A stretch of DNA of 64,000 nt from Flavobacterium sp. (GCF_035195345.1 NZ_CP136574.1:1116001-1180000); one strand, 5' to 3'; positions 35,006-43,095 are shown, numbered from the stretch's first letter. Notes: a model not told the origin generated them from the letters alone. Program-made: numbers and translations.

Positions 35006-35024
35006 AAATTAATATTAATATTTT

Positions 35025-35056
35025 AAGAGCGGTACATTTATTTGTGCCGCTTTTTT
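35025..35056 (+). terminator. Terminator of the 1443-residue protein gene
   Basis: Stem AGCGGTAC (35028-35035) pairs with GTGCCGCT (35044-35051) with one G-T wobble, then a T-run. Downstream 35057-35219 is AT-rich with no further feature seen. Confidence 0.8.
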
Positions 35057-35219
35057 ATGACTCATCAAATCTATATTGAAAAGATTTCTGTAAAAAGAGA
35101 ATTGAAATTAAAGCTAAAAAGTAAATTAATAATTTATAATGAGTTTTATCAATTCGTTAAAAAAGCTTTCCTGATGTCTTAAAAATTCCTAATTTTACAC
35201 AAACTTCACGAATAAAATT

Positions 35220-36977
35220 ATGGAAACGCATTTTGAAAGCAATACGCTGATTGACAGATTACCAAAGCATTTAAAACAATTCATTAAACCACAAGTTTAT
35301 GAAGATTATACACCCATTAACCAAGCGGTTTGGCGTTATGTAATGCGTAAAAATGTAGATTATCTTTCAAAAGTAGCACATAGTTCTTATTTAGAAGGCC
35401 TGAAAAAAACAGGTTTGGAAATCAATAACATTCCAAACATGTATGGTATGAATCGAATTTTAAAAGAAATTGGATGGGCTGCTGTTGCTGTTGATGGATT
35501 TATTCCACCCAATGCTTTTATGGAATTTCAAGCCTACAATGTTCTAGTTATTGCTTGCGATATTCGTCAGTTAGAACACATTGAATATACTCCTGCTCCA
35601 GATATTATTCACGAAGGTGCGGGCCATGCTCCTATCATTGCTAATCCAGAATATGCTGAATATTTACGTCGTTTTGGCGAAATTGGTTGCAAAGCGATTT
35701 CATCGGCGCGTGATTACGAATTGTATGAAGCCATTCGTTTGCTTTCTATTTTAAAAGAAGCAGAAGACACTCCAGAAGATGAAATCAAAAAAGCCGAAGA
35801 ACAAGTAGATTTTTTGCAAAATAATATGGGCGAACTATCTGAAATGTCGCGCATTAGAAACTTACATTGGTGGACCGTGGAATATGGTTTAATTGGAACC
35901 GTTGATGATCCAAAAATTTATGGTGCTGGATTACTTTCTTCAATTGGTGAAAGTGCTTGGTGTATGACAGATAACGTAAAGAAAATTCCGTATGATATTT
36001 CAGCAGCCGACATGAGTTTTGACATTACAAAACCTCAACCTCAACTATATGTAACTCCCGATTTTGCTCAATTAAGTTTAGTTTTAGAGGAGTTTGCAAA
36101 TAAAATGGCATTGCGCACTGGAGGCTTATCTGGCATTAAAAAACTAATTAGCTCTAATGCTTTAGGTACCATAGAATTAAGTACTGGTATTCAAGTTTCT
36201 GGAATTTTTACTAATGTAATTGAACACGAAGGAAAACCTGTTTATATTCAAACTTCAGGAAAAACGGCGCTTTCATATAGAGAAAAAGAAATAGTAGGTC
36301 ACGGAACAGAATACCATGCCGAAGGTTTTGGTTCACCAATTGGAAAATTAAAAGGAATCAATCTAACTATTGAAGAGATGAGTCCAAGAGATTTACGAGC
36401 ATATGACATTTACGAAGGAGAACAAGTAACTTTAGAATTTGAAGGAAATATAATCGTAAAAGGTGAAATCATCACAGGTTCGCGTAACTTACAAGGTGAA
36501 ATTTTATTAATTAAATTCAAAAACTGTACAGTTACTCAAAACGATACCGTTCTTTTCCAACCTGAATGGGGTATTTACGATATGGCAGTGGGTAAAAAAG
36601 TAATTTCTGCTTTTTCTGGCCCTGCAGATGTGAATAGTTTTGATATGATTAATCATGTTCCATCTTCTCAAACGATTAAACAAAAAAAATCGGCAGAGAG
36701 AGAAGAATTAGAAAAATTATATGCTAGTATTCGAAATATTAGAGAGAATAAAACTGCAACTACAACATTAAAAGAAGCTTTTGCATCTGTTACTGCAAAT
36801 CATCCAAATGATTGGTTATTGTCCGTCGAGATTGCAGAATTGGCTAAAAAAGAAGGCGATTCTAATTTGGTAGATAAAGTTTTAAATCATTTAGAAAAAG
36901 TAAAAATCAATCGTCCAGAAATCAAACATTTAATTGACAATGGATTAGAATTAATTTTTGAAAAAGCGAACATATAG
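35220..36977 (+). CDS. Aromatic amino acid hydroxylase (phenylalanine-4-hydroxylase-like)
   Basis: A 585-residue pterin-dependent, non-heme iron hydroxylase, probably turning phenylalanine into tyrosine. Iron ligands should be H131 and H136 in DIIHEGAGHAP and E221 in WWTVEYGL. Between them, about 40 charged, coiled-coil-like residues (SILKEAEDTPEDEIKKAEEQ, about 176-200) are inserted, since in classic bacterial PhhA the Glu follows about 40 residues after the second His. The catalytic part ends near residue 300; the last ~280 residues are an extension with a beta-rich part (about 330-480) and a helical C-terminus, not seen in the ~260-280-residue PhhA. The extension's function is unknown. Confidence 0.88.
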   Translation: METHFESNTLIDRLPKHLKQFIKPQVYEDYTPINQAVWRYVMRKNVDYLSKVAHSSYLEGLKKTGLEINNIPNMYGMNRILKEIGWAAVAVDGFIPPNAFMEFQAYNVLVIACDIRQLEHIEYTPAPDIIHEGAGHAPIIANPEYAEYLRRFGEIGCKAISSARDYELYEAIRLLSILKEAEDTPEDEIKKAEEQVDFLQNNMGELSEMSRIRNLHWWTVEYGLIGTVDDPKIYGAGLLSSIGESAWCMTDNVKKIPYDISAADMSFDITKPQPQLYVTPDFAQLSLVLEEFANKMALRTGGLSGIKKLISSNALGTIELSTGIQVSGIFTNVIEHEGKPVYIQTSGKTALSYREKEIVGHGTEYHAEGFGSPIGKLKGINLTIEEMSPRDLRAYDIYEGEQVTLEFEGNIIVKGEIITGSRNLQGEILLIKFKNCTVTQNDTVLFQPEWGIYDMAVGKKVISAFSGPADVNSFDMINHVPSSQTIKQKKSAEREELEKLYASIRNIRENKTATTTLKEAFASVTANHPNDWLLSVEIAELAKKEGDSNLVDKVLNHLEKVKINRPEIKHLIDNGLELIFEKANI

Positions 36978-37023
36978 TCACGTCTTAGTAACTTATGTTA
37001 CTGAAAAGACCTATAATTGCAAT

Positions 37024-37031
37024 TATCTTTG
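37024..37031 (+). promoter_or_regulatory. -7 box of the rhodanese gene
   Basis: TATCTTTG, 17 nt before the ATG at 37049. It lies inside the longer reading frame from 36995 and so supports the later start. Confidence 0.55.
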
Positions 37032-37048
37032 TCAAAAAAAGCAACATT

Positions 37049-37357
37049 ATGGGATTATTAGATTTTTTAGGATTAGGAAATAAAACAAATGACATACAAG
37101 AATATGTACAAAAAGAAGCCATTATTTTAGATGTAAGAACACCTGATGAGTTTAAAGAGGGACACATTAAAGGATCAAAAAATATTGCCTTACAAGTTCT
37201 AAACGAAAATATCGAAACCATCAAAAAATGGAACAAACCAGTTATCGCATGTTGCCGTTCTGGAATGCGAAGTGCTCAAGCAACTTCCATTTTAAAACAA
37301 AACGGAATTGATTGCATTAATGGTGGCGGTTGGAACAGTTTAGAAAACAAATTATAA
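37049..37357 (+). CDS. Rhodanese-like sulfurtransferase
   Basis: A 102-residue single-domain rhodanese. The motif LDVRTPDEFKEGHIKGSKNI (27-46) is the family N-terminal block, and the active-site loop is CRSGMRS with catalytic C69. It is cytoplasmic by lack of a signal peptide and may carry persulfide sulfur or serve in detoxification. The frame extends upstream to 36995, but a -7 box inside that extension makes the ATG at 37049 more likely. A strong bidirectional terminator follows. Confidence 0.9.
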   Translation: MGLLDFLGLGNKTNDIQEYVQKEAIILDVRTPDEFKEGHIKGSKNIALQVLNENIETIKKWNKPVIACCRSGMRSAQATSILKQNGIDCINGGGWNSLENKL

Positions 37358-37387
37358 AAAAAGTCCCGATTGAATCGGGACTTTTTT
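37356..37387. terminator. Bidirectional terminator between rhodanese and DUF4230 genes
   Basis: Stem AAAAAGTCCCGAT and ATCGGGACTTTTT with a 3-nt loop, A/T-runs on both sides. Same stem core as the terminator at 19654. Confidence 0.9.
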
Positions 37388-38072
37388 AATTCACCATATT
37401 TAACTGCAAATCTTTATCAGATTTTATTTCATTTCCTTTGTAAGATAACGTCCAACCCATAGAATTTGTGAGAATCAACATTTTTGAAAGTTCACTCAAT
37501 AATCGGTTTTGAGCATTTGTTTTTAATGTAGATTTTTCAATTTTTTTGGTCAAATTTGCTCTTGCAATTTTATTTATCTTATTATAATCTTCACCTGTAA
37601 ACTCGTTAAACGTGGAAGATTCGGTGTCATAATATTTAAAATCTGGACTAATTTTAATCTCTTCTTTTGGTATGTTTGTGATTGTCAAAATTTTGTTTTT
37701 TGCGTCAATATCATACGTTACTTTGCTCAAATCAAAACCTACCGTAACATCCGCATTAATAACAACCAACGCTTTTTTATCAAAAGACAATCCAGGGATA
37801 TACGTCTCCTTTTTATCTTTATAGGTTAAAACCTCAGCGAAATGACCTTCAGTTACGACCAATTTACCAACATTCTTTATTTGAACTTGAATCAAATTGG
37901 TGTCATATTCAATAGTTGATGTTTCTGATTTCTTAGTAAAAAACTGAAAGACAAAATAACCAATTACCAAAAAAACAATAATATATAACAATTTTCCAGA
38001 ACGTCCAATGGCTTGAACAATTGGAATTAACATGTTTTTTATTTGAGTTTCAGAAGAAGAAGTTCGTGCCAT
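37386..38072 (-). CDS. DUF4230 domain membrane-anchored protein
   Basis: A 228-residue protein with one N-terminal membrane helix (about 27-46, GKLLYIIVFLVIGYFVFQFF) and then a beta-rich periplasmic domain with IQVQIKNVGKLVVTEGHFAEV, the DUF4230 hallmark. The C-terminal part is helical. Function unknown. The stop overlaps the edge of the bidirectional terminator. A near-consensus TATCTTCG box lies at 38088-38095. Confidence 0.8.
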   Translation of the reverse strand: MARTSSSETQIKNMLIPIVQAIGRSGKLLYIIVFLVIGYFVFQFFTKKSETSTIEYDTNLIQVQIKNVGKLVVTEGHFAEVLTYKDKKETYIPGLSFDKKALVVINADVTVGFDLSKVTYDIDAKNKILTITNIPKEEIKISPDFKYYDTESSTFNEFTGEDYNKINKIARANLTKKIEKSTLKTNAQNRLLSELSKMLILTNSMGWTLSYKGNEIKSDKDLQLNMVN

Positions 38073-38104
38073 AATTAAAATTTTACACGAAGATAGGAAG
38101 ATTT

Positions 38105-39250
38105 TTACTTAAATGGATGGCGTTGTTGCCAATTTAATTCAGGCTCTAACTGCTTGAAAAATTTTTCCATAAATCTATTAATCAATTTATTATTATGAAA
38201 AATGAATCCCGACATATTCACAGGTTTTGCACCAATTGAACTTTTAATTTCTAGAGCTGTTCGTCCAAAAATAATTCGTTTAAAACCTTTTTCAATGCCA
38301 TACTCGGTCATATTGTACAACATGTTCAAATACAACATATTTTCTTTCTGTATGGTTTCATCATAGCCTAAAAAATAAGTCTCTAAAGTTTCATCATTTA
38401 ATAAAAGCGTATGAAAACCTACTAATTTTTTATTCAAAAAATAACCAAAAATCTGAAAACGATTACCACATTGCCCTTTTAAAGTTGAAAAATGATTTTT
38501 AGCCAAGAAAAACGTATTAAAAGGAGCATTTTTTGCTACATAATGATACAAATCATAAATGGTGTTTTCATGTAAAAGCACTTCTTCAAAAGAAAGATTT
38601 TTAACCAAAATACCATCAAATTTCTTGTGCGCACGTTTGTATTGGTCACGATATTTTTTTGAAAGAGCATTGATGTAATCTTCAGCCGATTTCCAATATT
38701 GATCCAAATAAAAAATCATATTAGGTTGTGTATTGAACTCGTAGGTTTCTTTAAAACGATACTTTTTCAGTTCAACCGAACAATTTTCATAAAAATCTTT
38801 AAAAGAAACTAAATGAATTTTTACGCCTTTTTGCTTGAAATATTCAGTAATTTCATCAGCACTTTGAAGCAAAATTTCGCTAATACATTCAAAATCTATT
38901 TCTTTAGAAAACACATAACCATTTTGACCTGTTATCATGTTATTTCCAAGAAATAAAGTATGAGAAGCAAAGTTTTTAAAAATAAAATTTCGAATGGCTG
39001 TTTTAAAACATTTATCTCTTTCACCAAACGATTCGAGTTTATTCAAATCTAAATATTGCGCCAAAGAAACGCCAATTAATTCTGAACCTTCGAAAATACC
39101 AATATAAAAACATTCCATATTTACCGGTGCAGAGCGTTCTAACACGGATAAATAAGGCATTTGCAAAAAAACATTACTTTGAGCTACCGTATCCCAAAGT
39201 GAAGGTAGTGCTGCAATTGAATTGTAAATTTTATAGGTAATTCCGTTCAC
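38105..39250 (-). CDS. FemAB/GNAT-like acyltransferase ('peptidoglycan biosynthesis' type)
   Basis: A ~381-residue protein resembling flavobacterial FemAB/GNAT-like proteins often called peptidoglycan biosynthesis proteins. The C-terminal half holds an acyltransferase-like core: ALSKKYRDQYKRAHKKFDG, then FQIFGYFLNKKLVGFHTLLL and LEIKSSIGAKPVNMSGFI. It is soluble and its substrate is unknown. Start choice: the frame runs to a TTG at 39274, but that codon lies in the terminator hairpin of the upstream gene; a GTG at 39250 gives an N-terminus (NGITYKIYNSIAALP) in line with the family as I recall it. The start is uncertain. Confidence 0.65.
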   Translation of the reverse strand: MNGITYKIYNSIAALPSLWDTVAQSNVFLQMPYLSVLERSAPVNMECFYIGIFEGSELIGVSLAQYLDLNKLESFGERDKCFKTAIRNFIFKNFASHTLFLGNNMITGQNGYVFSKEIDFECISEILLQSADEITEYFKQKGVKIHLVSFKDFYENCSVELKKYRFKETYEFNTQPNMIFYLDQYWKSAEDYINALSKKYRDQYKRAHKKFDGILVKNLSFEEVLLHENTIYDLYHYVAKNAPFNTFFLAKNHFSTLKGQCGNRFQIFGYFLNKKLVGFHTLLLNDETLETYFLGYDETIQKENMLYLNMLYNMTEYGIEKGFKRIIFGRTALEIKSSIGAKPVNMSGFIFHNNKLINRFMEKFFKQLEPELNWQQRHPFK

Positions 39251-39253
39251 TGT

Positions 39254-39287
39254 AAAAAATAAATCGCCCCACAAATGTAGAGCGATT
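39254..39287 (-). terminator. Terminator of the DUF1761 gene
   Basis: Minus-strand AATCGCTCTAC pairs with GTGGGGCGATT through 11 positions including two G-U wobbles, with loop ATTT, then a U-rich run. The loop region also spells TACATTTG, a -7-like box for the downstream gene. Confidence 0.65.
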
Positions 39288-39308
39288 CTTATATAATTAA
39301 ATGTTAAA

Positions 39309-39800
39309 TTATTTCCAACCGCAAATTATTGCACCCATTAACGTCATTACCACAATCCAATAACCAGAAGTAACAGCTGCATATTTAAATGATTTTTGTT
39401 CAAATAAACAGTTTATTGCAATGACAGGTAATGCAACAAAAAGACCAATCATTGAGCCATGTAGAGCGCCATGTTTAAATGTTCTAAATACATTTCCATA
39501 ATCTGCCATAAACACTGCATAAGAAGACAATGCTTTTTCAGCCTCTGTGGGTCCACCAACCATACCTAATGCTCCAAATTGATGAATTACAAAGGTAGGC
39601 ATAATGAACGCCAACATAAATGAAAAAACAAAAGTTAATCCGAAGATTTTCGCCATGCTTCCTTGTTTGGCTTTTTCATCAGTCATACCTGTTTCATTCA
39701 TCCAAATGGTTCCGAAAACTTTGGGATTGTACCATACAAATCCGACAACAAAACTTGAAAGAGCAGCAACTAAAATTGCTGGAAAATTAATTAGTTCCAT
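39309..39800 (-). CDS. DUF1761 family membrane protein
   Basis: A 163-residue protein with four hydrophobic segments (about 5-26, 50-75, 111-132 and 142-162). The start, with FPAILVAALSSFVVGFVWYNPKVFGTIW, is the DUF1761 signature. Function unknown; inner membrane. A TATTTTTG box lies upstream at 39829-39836 and a terminator downstream, so it forms its own unit. Confidence 0.85.
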   Translation of the reverse strand: MELINFPAILVAALSSFVVGFVWYNPKVFGTIWMNETGMTDEKAKQGSMAKIFGLTFVFSFMLAFIMPTFVIHQFGALGMVGGPTEAEKALSSYAVFMADYGNVFRTFKHGALHGSMIGLFVALPVIAINCLFEQKSFKYAAVTSGYWIVVMTLMGAIICGWK

Positions 39801-39828
39801 AATTGATATAGTTTATTGGTTAATCTAT

Positions 39829-39836
39829 CAAAAATA
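39829..39836 (-). promoter_or_regulatory. -7 box of the DUF1761 gene
   Basis: Minus-strand TATTTTTG matches TAnnTTTG, about 28 nt before the ATG at 39800. Confidence 0.45.
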
Positions 39837-39843
39837 AGAAAAA

Positions 39844-40905
39844 TTAATTAAAAACCGATATAGCAGGTAATGCCTTTTGGTTAAAATCCCAAAGGGCTTG
39901 ATTTTCCCAAGAAGAACCATTTGTTGAAACTGTACCTCTAAAAGCAATCCATTCGGTACCCCAATAACAAAAACCTAATCCGTTTGGTGTGTTTTTGACA
40001 GTATTTTTAATTTGAAGTAAAAATGCTTTTTGTCCTTCTGGAGAAGCAGCATAATTAGGATGAATTTGATTTGCCAAACCGATTACATTATTAGTCCAGT
40101 CGTTCCAACCGAATGTAAATGGATACGAAGTTTCGGCAACTAATACTTTTTTATTGTGTGTTTGACCCAAAGACGTTATGGTTTGTTGTAATAAATTAAT
40201 ATCGGTTCCGTGCCAAATAGGATAATAAGATAATCCAATATAATCATAATCAATAGCTGCAGTCTTAGAAAAAAACCAAGAAGCGCCTGTTATTCCAGCA
40301 TAATGTAACATGATTTTTGTTGCTGGACGATTGATTCTAATTACAGTACTTGCACTTGCTAAAAGCGATAAAAATTGAGTTTCATTGGATTCTAAATTTC
40401 CATCAGGATAAATAAAACCATTATTGATTTCATTACCAATTTGAAAAATATCGGGTTGGATTTCGTTTACAATAGTTACTGTATAATTCTCAACTTGTGT
40501 TTTTAATTGCGTAAAAGTCAAGCCGTCCCAAGCTGATGGTTTTTCTTGATTCCCTGGGTCTGCCCAAGTATCTGAATAATGCACACTCAACCAAACTTTC
40601 ATTCCGTGATTTTTAACGCGTTGCGCTAAAGATTTCACTTCATTAAACCCAGATTGATTTACTGTTGGTGTATGCCAAAGCCTAATTCGTATTGTATTGC
40701 AACCTGCATTTTTTAGAGTAAGCAGTGCGTCTTCGGCAATGTTATTACTATTGTAGTAAATAGTTCCTTCAGACTCTATCAAAGGCAACATAGACATGTC
40801 TGCTGCCTTGATAAATTCTTGAGATGTATTTGATTCTTCTTCTTTAGAACAAGAAAAAGTAATGAGAATACATAATAATGATAATAACTTTCCTCCAATT
40901 TTCAT
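39844..40905 (-). CDS. GH53 arabinogalactan endo-beta-1,4-galactanase lipoprotein
   Basis: A 353-residue glycoside hydrolase family 53 enzyme, which cuts beta-1,4-galactan side chains of pectin. The start at 40905 gives a lipobox (LCILITFSC, Cys19); five more codons upstream lack support. Catalytic glutamates are expected in FQIGNEINNGFIYPDG (acid/base) and VLVAETSYPF (nucleophile). The N-terminal motif KNAGCNTIRIRLWHTP is characteristic. It is probably surface- or periplasm-anchored. It follows the KTSC gene by about 20 nt and probably shares its promoter; no SusCD pair is adjacent. Confidence 0.92.
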   Translation of the reverse strand: MKIGGKLLSLLCILITFSCSKEEESNTSQEFIKAADMSMLPLIESEGTIYYNSNNIAEDALLTLKNAGCNTIRIRLWHTPTVNQSGFNEVKSLAQRVKNHGMKVWLSVHYSDTWADPGNQEKPSAWDGLTFTQLKTQVENYTVTIVNEIQPDIFQIGNEINNGFIYPDGNLESNETQFLSLLASASTVIRINRPATKIMLHYAGITGASWFFSKTAAIDYDYIGLSYYPIWHGTDINLLQQTITSLGQTHNKKVLVAETSYPFTFGWNDWTNNVIGLANQIHPNYAASPEGQKAFLLQIKNTVKNTPNGLGFCYWGTEWIAFRGTVSTNGSSWENQALWDFNQKALPAISVFN

Positions 40906-40927
40906 TGGATAAAGATACAAAAAACTA

Positions 40928-41380
40928 TTATTCGCTTGCTACTAATTTTGAAGCACTACGGTATAAAAACTCATTATAAATGTGTCTTCTTGCAAAACGA
41001 CTTGGCGATTCTGCATTAACCATTTTAATGTAGGTAACTTTTGGCACACTAAAATACTCATAGTTACTTCCATCTAAAAATGAAATATACAACACACCAT
41101 TATCCATGTAAAAATCTTGAATATTTACAGTAGTAGTTGTTTTTAAATAAACTTCTTTATTTTTTTCTTGCGTTTCTGGAGCAATACTTACTAAAAAGTG
41201 ATATGCTTCAATAATATTTTTACTTCTTTCTTCAGCAGCTAAACGCTCCACTGGATCTGCAATAGTATCAGGATGATCTTCCTTCATACTATTTCTGTAA
41301 ATAGTTTTCAGTTCTTTTAACGTAGCTGTTTTGGCAACATCAAGTAACTTTCTGTACTCGGCAATTTTCTTTGGATTCAT
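40928..41380 (-). CDS. J-domain-like protein with C-terminal KTSC domain
   Basis: A 150-residue protein. Residues about 5-60 look like a J-domain (LLDVAKTATLKELKTIYRN and SMKEDHPDTIADP with HPD at 36-38), the part of DnaJ that stimulates DnaK. Residues about 85-150 form a KTSC domain (DGVLYISFLDGSNYEYFSVP-like strands, then SPSRFARRHIYNEFLYR). This fusion suggests a DnaK adaptor with a specialised client domain, but that is inference. A TACTTTTG promoter box lies upstream. Confidence 0.8.
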   Translation of the reverse strand: MNPKKIAEYRKLLDVAKTATLKELKTIYRNSMKEDHPDTIADPVERLAAEERSKNIIEAYHFLVSIAPETQEKNKEVYLKTTTTVNIQDFYMDNGVLYISFLDGSNYEYFSVPKVTYIKMVNAESPSRFARRHIYNEFLYRSASKLVASE

Positions 41381-41400
41381 AATATTTTAAAATAAAGGTG

Positions 41401-41408
41401 CAAAAGTA
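41401..41408 (-). promoter_or_regulatory. -7 box of the KTSC/GH53 run
   Basis: Minus-strand TACTTTTG matches TAnnTTTG, about 20 nt before the ATG at 41380. Confidence 0.5.
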
Positions 41409-41484
41409 GTGTTTTTATTATTAAATCAAGCCAAAAAACCAAAACAATAATAAAACATAACCATTTATTAATGAATTAATTACA

Positions 41485-41514
41485 CAAAAAAAGCTCCACA
41501 TTTCTGTGAAGCTT
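41485..41514 (-). terminator. Terminator of the tRNA operon
   Basis: Minus-strand AAGCTTCACA pairs with TGTGGAGCTT (one wobble) around a GAAA loop, followed by a U-run. It directly follows the tRNA genes. Confidence 0.8.
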
Positions 41515-41519
41515 CTTAG

Positions 41520-41592
41520 TAGCGGGAACAGGACTCGAACCTGTGACCTTCGGGTTATGAGCCCGACGAGCTGCCTACTGCTCTATCCCGCG
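41520..41592 (-). tRNA. tRNA-fMet (CAT), copy 1
   Basis: A 73-nt tRNA folding into a normal cloverleaf with anticodon CAT. Initiator features: unpaired C1 (opposite T72) at the acceptor end and three consecutive G-C pairs in the anticodon stem (TCGGG/CCCGA). The T-loop is TTCGAGT. The 3' CCA is not encoded. It is identical to copy 2. Confidence 0.95.
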
Positions 41593-41621
41593 ATGTACGG
41601 TTGTAATTCAATAATTCTTAG

Positions 41622-41694
41622 TAGCGGGAACAGGACTCGAACCTGTGACCTTCGGGTTATGAGCCCGACGAGCTGCCTACTGCTCTATCCCGCG
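41622..41694 (-). tRNA. tRNA-fMet (CAT), copy 2
   Basis: Identical to copy 1 over all 73 nt and also in the next 7 nt of 3' flank; the two are 29 nt apart. On the minus strand this copy is transcribed first. Same initiator hallmarks. Confidence 0.95.
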
Positions 41695-41784
41695 ATTTAT
41701 GAATGCAAAGGTACAATCTTTATTTAAAATTACAAGACTTTTTTAAAAATAATGTTTTCTTTCTACTATTTCAGGCGTTATCAC

Positions 41785-41792
41785 TACCTTTG
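41785..41792 (+). promoter_or_regulatory. -7 box of the era leader
   Basis: TACCTTTG matches TAnnTTTG and lies 19 nt before the ATG of the leader ORF and 122 nt before the era ATG. Confidence 0.55.
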
Positions 41793-41811
41793 TATCCATA
41801 AATATATTGAA

Positions 41812-41922
41812 ATGGAGCACAGAGCAGGTTATGTAAATATTATTGATTTGATATTAAGAGGAGAATGTCCAGTGGACATTCGGTTAAAAATGTTACACTT
41901 TAAAAATAATTCTCATGCATAA
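41812..41922 (+). CDS. Leader ORF mimicking the Era N-terminus
   Basis: A 36-codon ORF starting MEHRAGYVNII, against MHKAGYVNII for Era itself, then diverging. It overlaps the era start: its stop TAA is at 41920-41922 and the era ATG at 41915. Five of the shared codons differ only silently, so this is no fresh copy. It holds a perfect palindrome (41863-41881). Whether it is translated is unknown; it may be a remnant left by an insertion or a leader peptide coupled to era. Confidence 0.4.
   Translation: MEHRAGYVNIIDLILRGECPVDIRLKMLHFKNNSHA
41863..41881. repeat. Perfect 19-bp palindrome before era
   Basis: GAATGTCCA-G-TGGACATTC: 9-bp arms around one base, inside the era leader. Possible operator or hairpin. 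Confidence 0.75.
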
Positions 41923-42796
41923 AGCAGGCTATGTCAACATAATTGGTAACCCGAATGTAGGAAAATCAACTCTTATGAATGCGTTTGTAGGTGAGCGTCT
42001 TTCCATTATCACATCGAAAGCACAAACTACAAGACATCGTATTCTAGGAATTGTAAATGGAGATGATTTTCAAGTTTTATTTTCAGATACGCCAGGAATT
42101 ATAAAACCTGCGTATGAATTGCAAAATTCGATGATGGATTTTGTGAAATCGGCTTTTGAAGATGCTGACATTTTAGTGTATATGGTTGAGATTGGCGAAA
42201 AAGAATTAAAAGATGAAGCGTTTTTTAATAAAATTATCCATTCTAAAATCCCAGTTTTGTTGTTATTAAACAAAATTGATAAATCCAACCAAGAACAATT
42301 AGAAGAACAAGTACAAGCCTGGAAAGAAAAAGTACCTAATGCAGAACTTTTTCCTATTTCGGCTTTAGAGAATTTTAATGTACAAACCGTTTTTGATAGA
42401 ATTATCGAATTACTTCCGGTTTCTCCAGCATTTTATCCTAAAGATGCGTTAACCGATAAACCCGAACGTTTCTTTGTTAACGAAACCATTCGTGAGAAAA
42501 TCTTGTTGAATTACGATAAAGAAATTCCATATGCCGTAGAAATTGAAACGGAAGAATTTATTGAAGACGATAACATTATTAGAATTCGTGCCGTGATTAT
42601 GGTGGAACGCGATACTCAAAAAGGAATTATCATTGGTCACAAAGGTGCTGCTTTGAAACGTGTTGGAATTCAAGCAAGAGAAGATTTAGAAAAATTCTTT
42701 GGCAAACAAATTCACTTGGCTACTTACGTTAAAGTAAATAAAGATTGGAGAAGCAGTGCATACCAATTAAAACGTTTTGGGTATAACCAGAAGTAA
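41915..42796 (+). CDS. era: GTPase Era
   Basis: A 293-residue Era GTPase, needed for 16S rRNA maturation and 30S assembly. G1 is GNPNVGKS (11-18), G3 is SDTPG (about 57-61), G4 is LLNKID (about 117-122), and the C-terminal KH domain carries IIGHKGAALKRVGIQARED (about 230-248). Length is normal. The era start is overlapped by a short leader ORF that repeats its first codons, an unusual arrangement. A structured repeat element follows 35 nt after the stop. Confidence 0.96.
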   Translation: MHKAGYVNIIGNPNVGKSTLMNAFVGERLSIITSKAQTTRHRILGIVNGDDFQVLFSDTPGIIKPAYELQNSMMDFVKSAFEDADILVYMVEIGEKELKDEAFFNKIIHSKIPVLLLLNKIDKSNQEQLEEQVQAWKEKVPNAELFPISALENFNVQTVFDRIIELLPVSPAFYPKDALTDKPERFFVNETIREKILLNYDKEIPYAVEIETEEFIEDDNIIRIRAVIMVERDTQKGIIIGHKGAALKRVGIQAREDLEKFFGKQIHLATYVKVNKDWRSSAYQLKRFGYNQK

Positions 42797-42830
42797 AAGT
42801 TGGGAGTTGTGAGAAAACAAATAATCGCTC

Positions 42831-42986
42831 CGTCAATTCGAGTGATTTTTAAAAGTAAAAATGCTAATTTTTGCTTTTGAAAATTGTATCGAGAACTATA
42901 GAAACGAAATCAAAATCCTATAGTTCTCGATACTTTTTTTATTTGGAAATCTTAGGCTTTCCAAATAAAAAACACTCGAAATGACG
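42831..42986. repeat. Cloverleaf-like nested inverted-repeat element
   Basis: An outer stem CGTCAATTCGAGTG (42831-42844) pairs with CACTCGAAATGACG (42973-42986), 13 of 14. It encloses three hairpins: 42851-42862 with 42867-42878 (11 of 12), 42886-42901 with 42918-42933 (perfect 16 bp), and 42935-42949 with 42958-42972 (perfect 15 bp). Nearly every base of the 156-bp element is paired. The outer word CGTCATTTCGAGTG and TATCGAGAACT are ones I recall as recurrent in Flavobacteriaceae genomes; not checked. Confidence 0.8.
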
Positions 42987-43095
42987 CTGGTGGAATTATA
43001 CTTTCATTTGAATTGTAAATTTTCTTTTTTGACAGAATCAATAAATGATTTTATTAGTTTAAAAACTGTAACAAATTCAGTTTGACAGACATAAA

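Noticed and set aside
39251..39274. TTG start for the acyltransferase-like gene
   Set aside because: The codon lies in the terminator hairpin of the preceding gene.
41506..41727. Plus-strand 73-codon ORF reading SGNRTRTCDLRVMSPTSC twice
   Set aside because: It is the antisense of the two tRNA-fMet genes, a well-known false protein in genome annotations.
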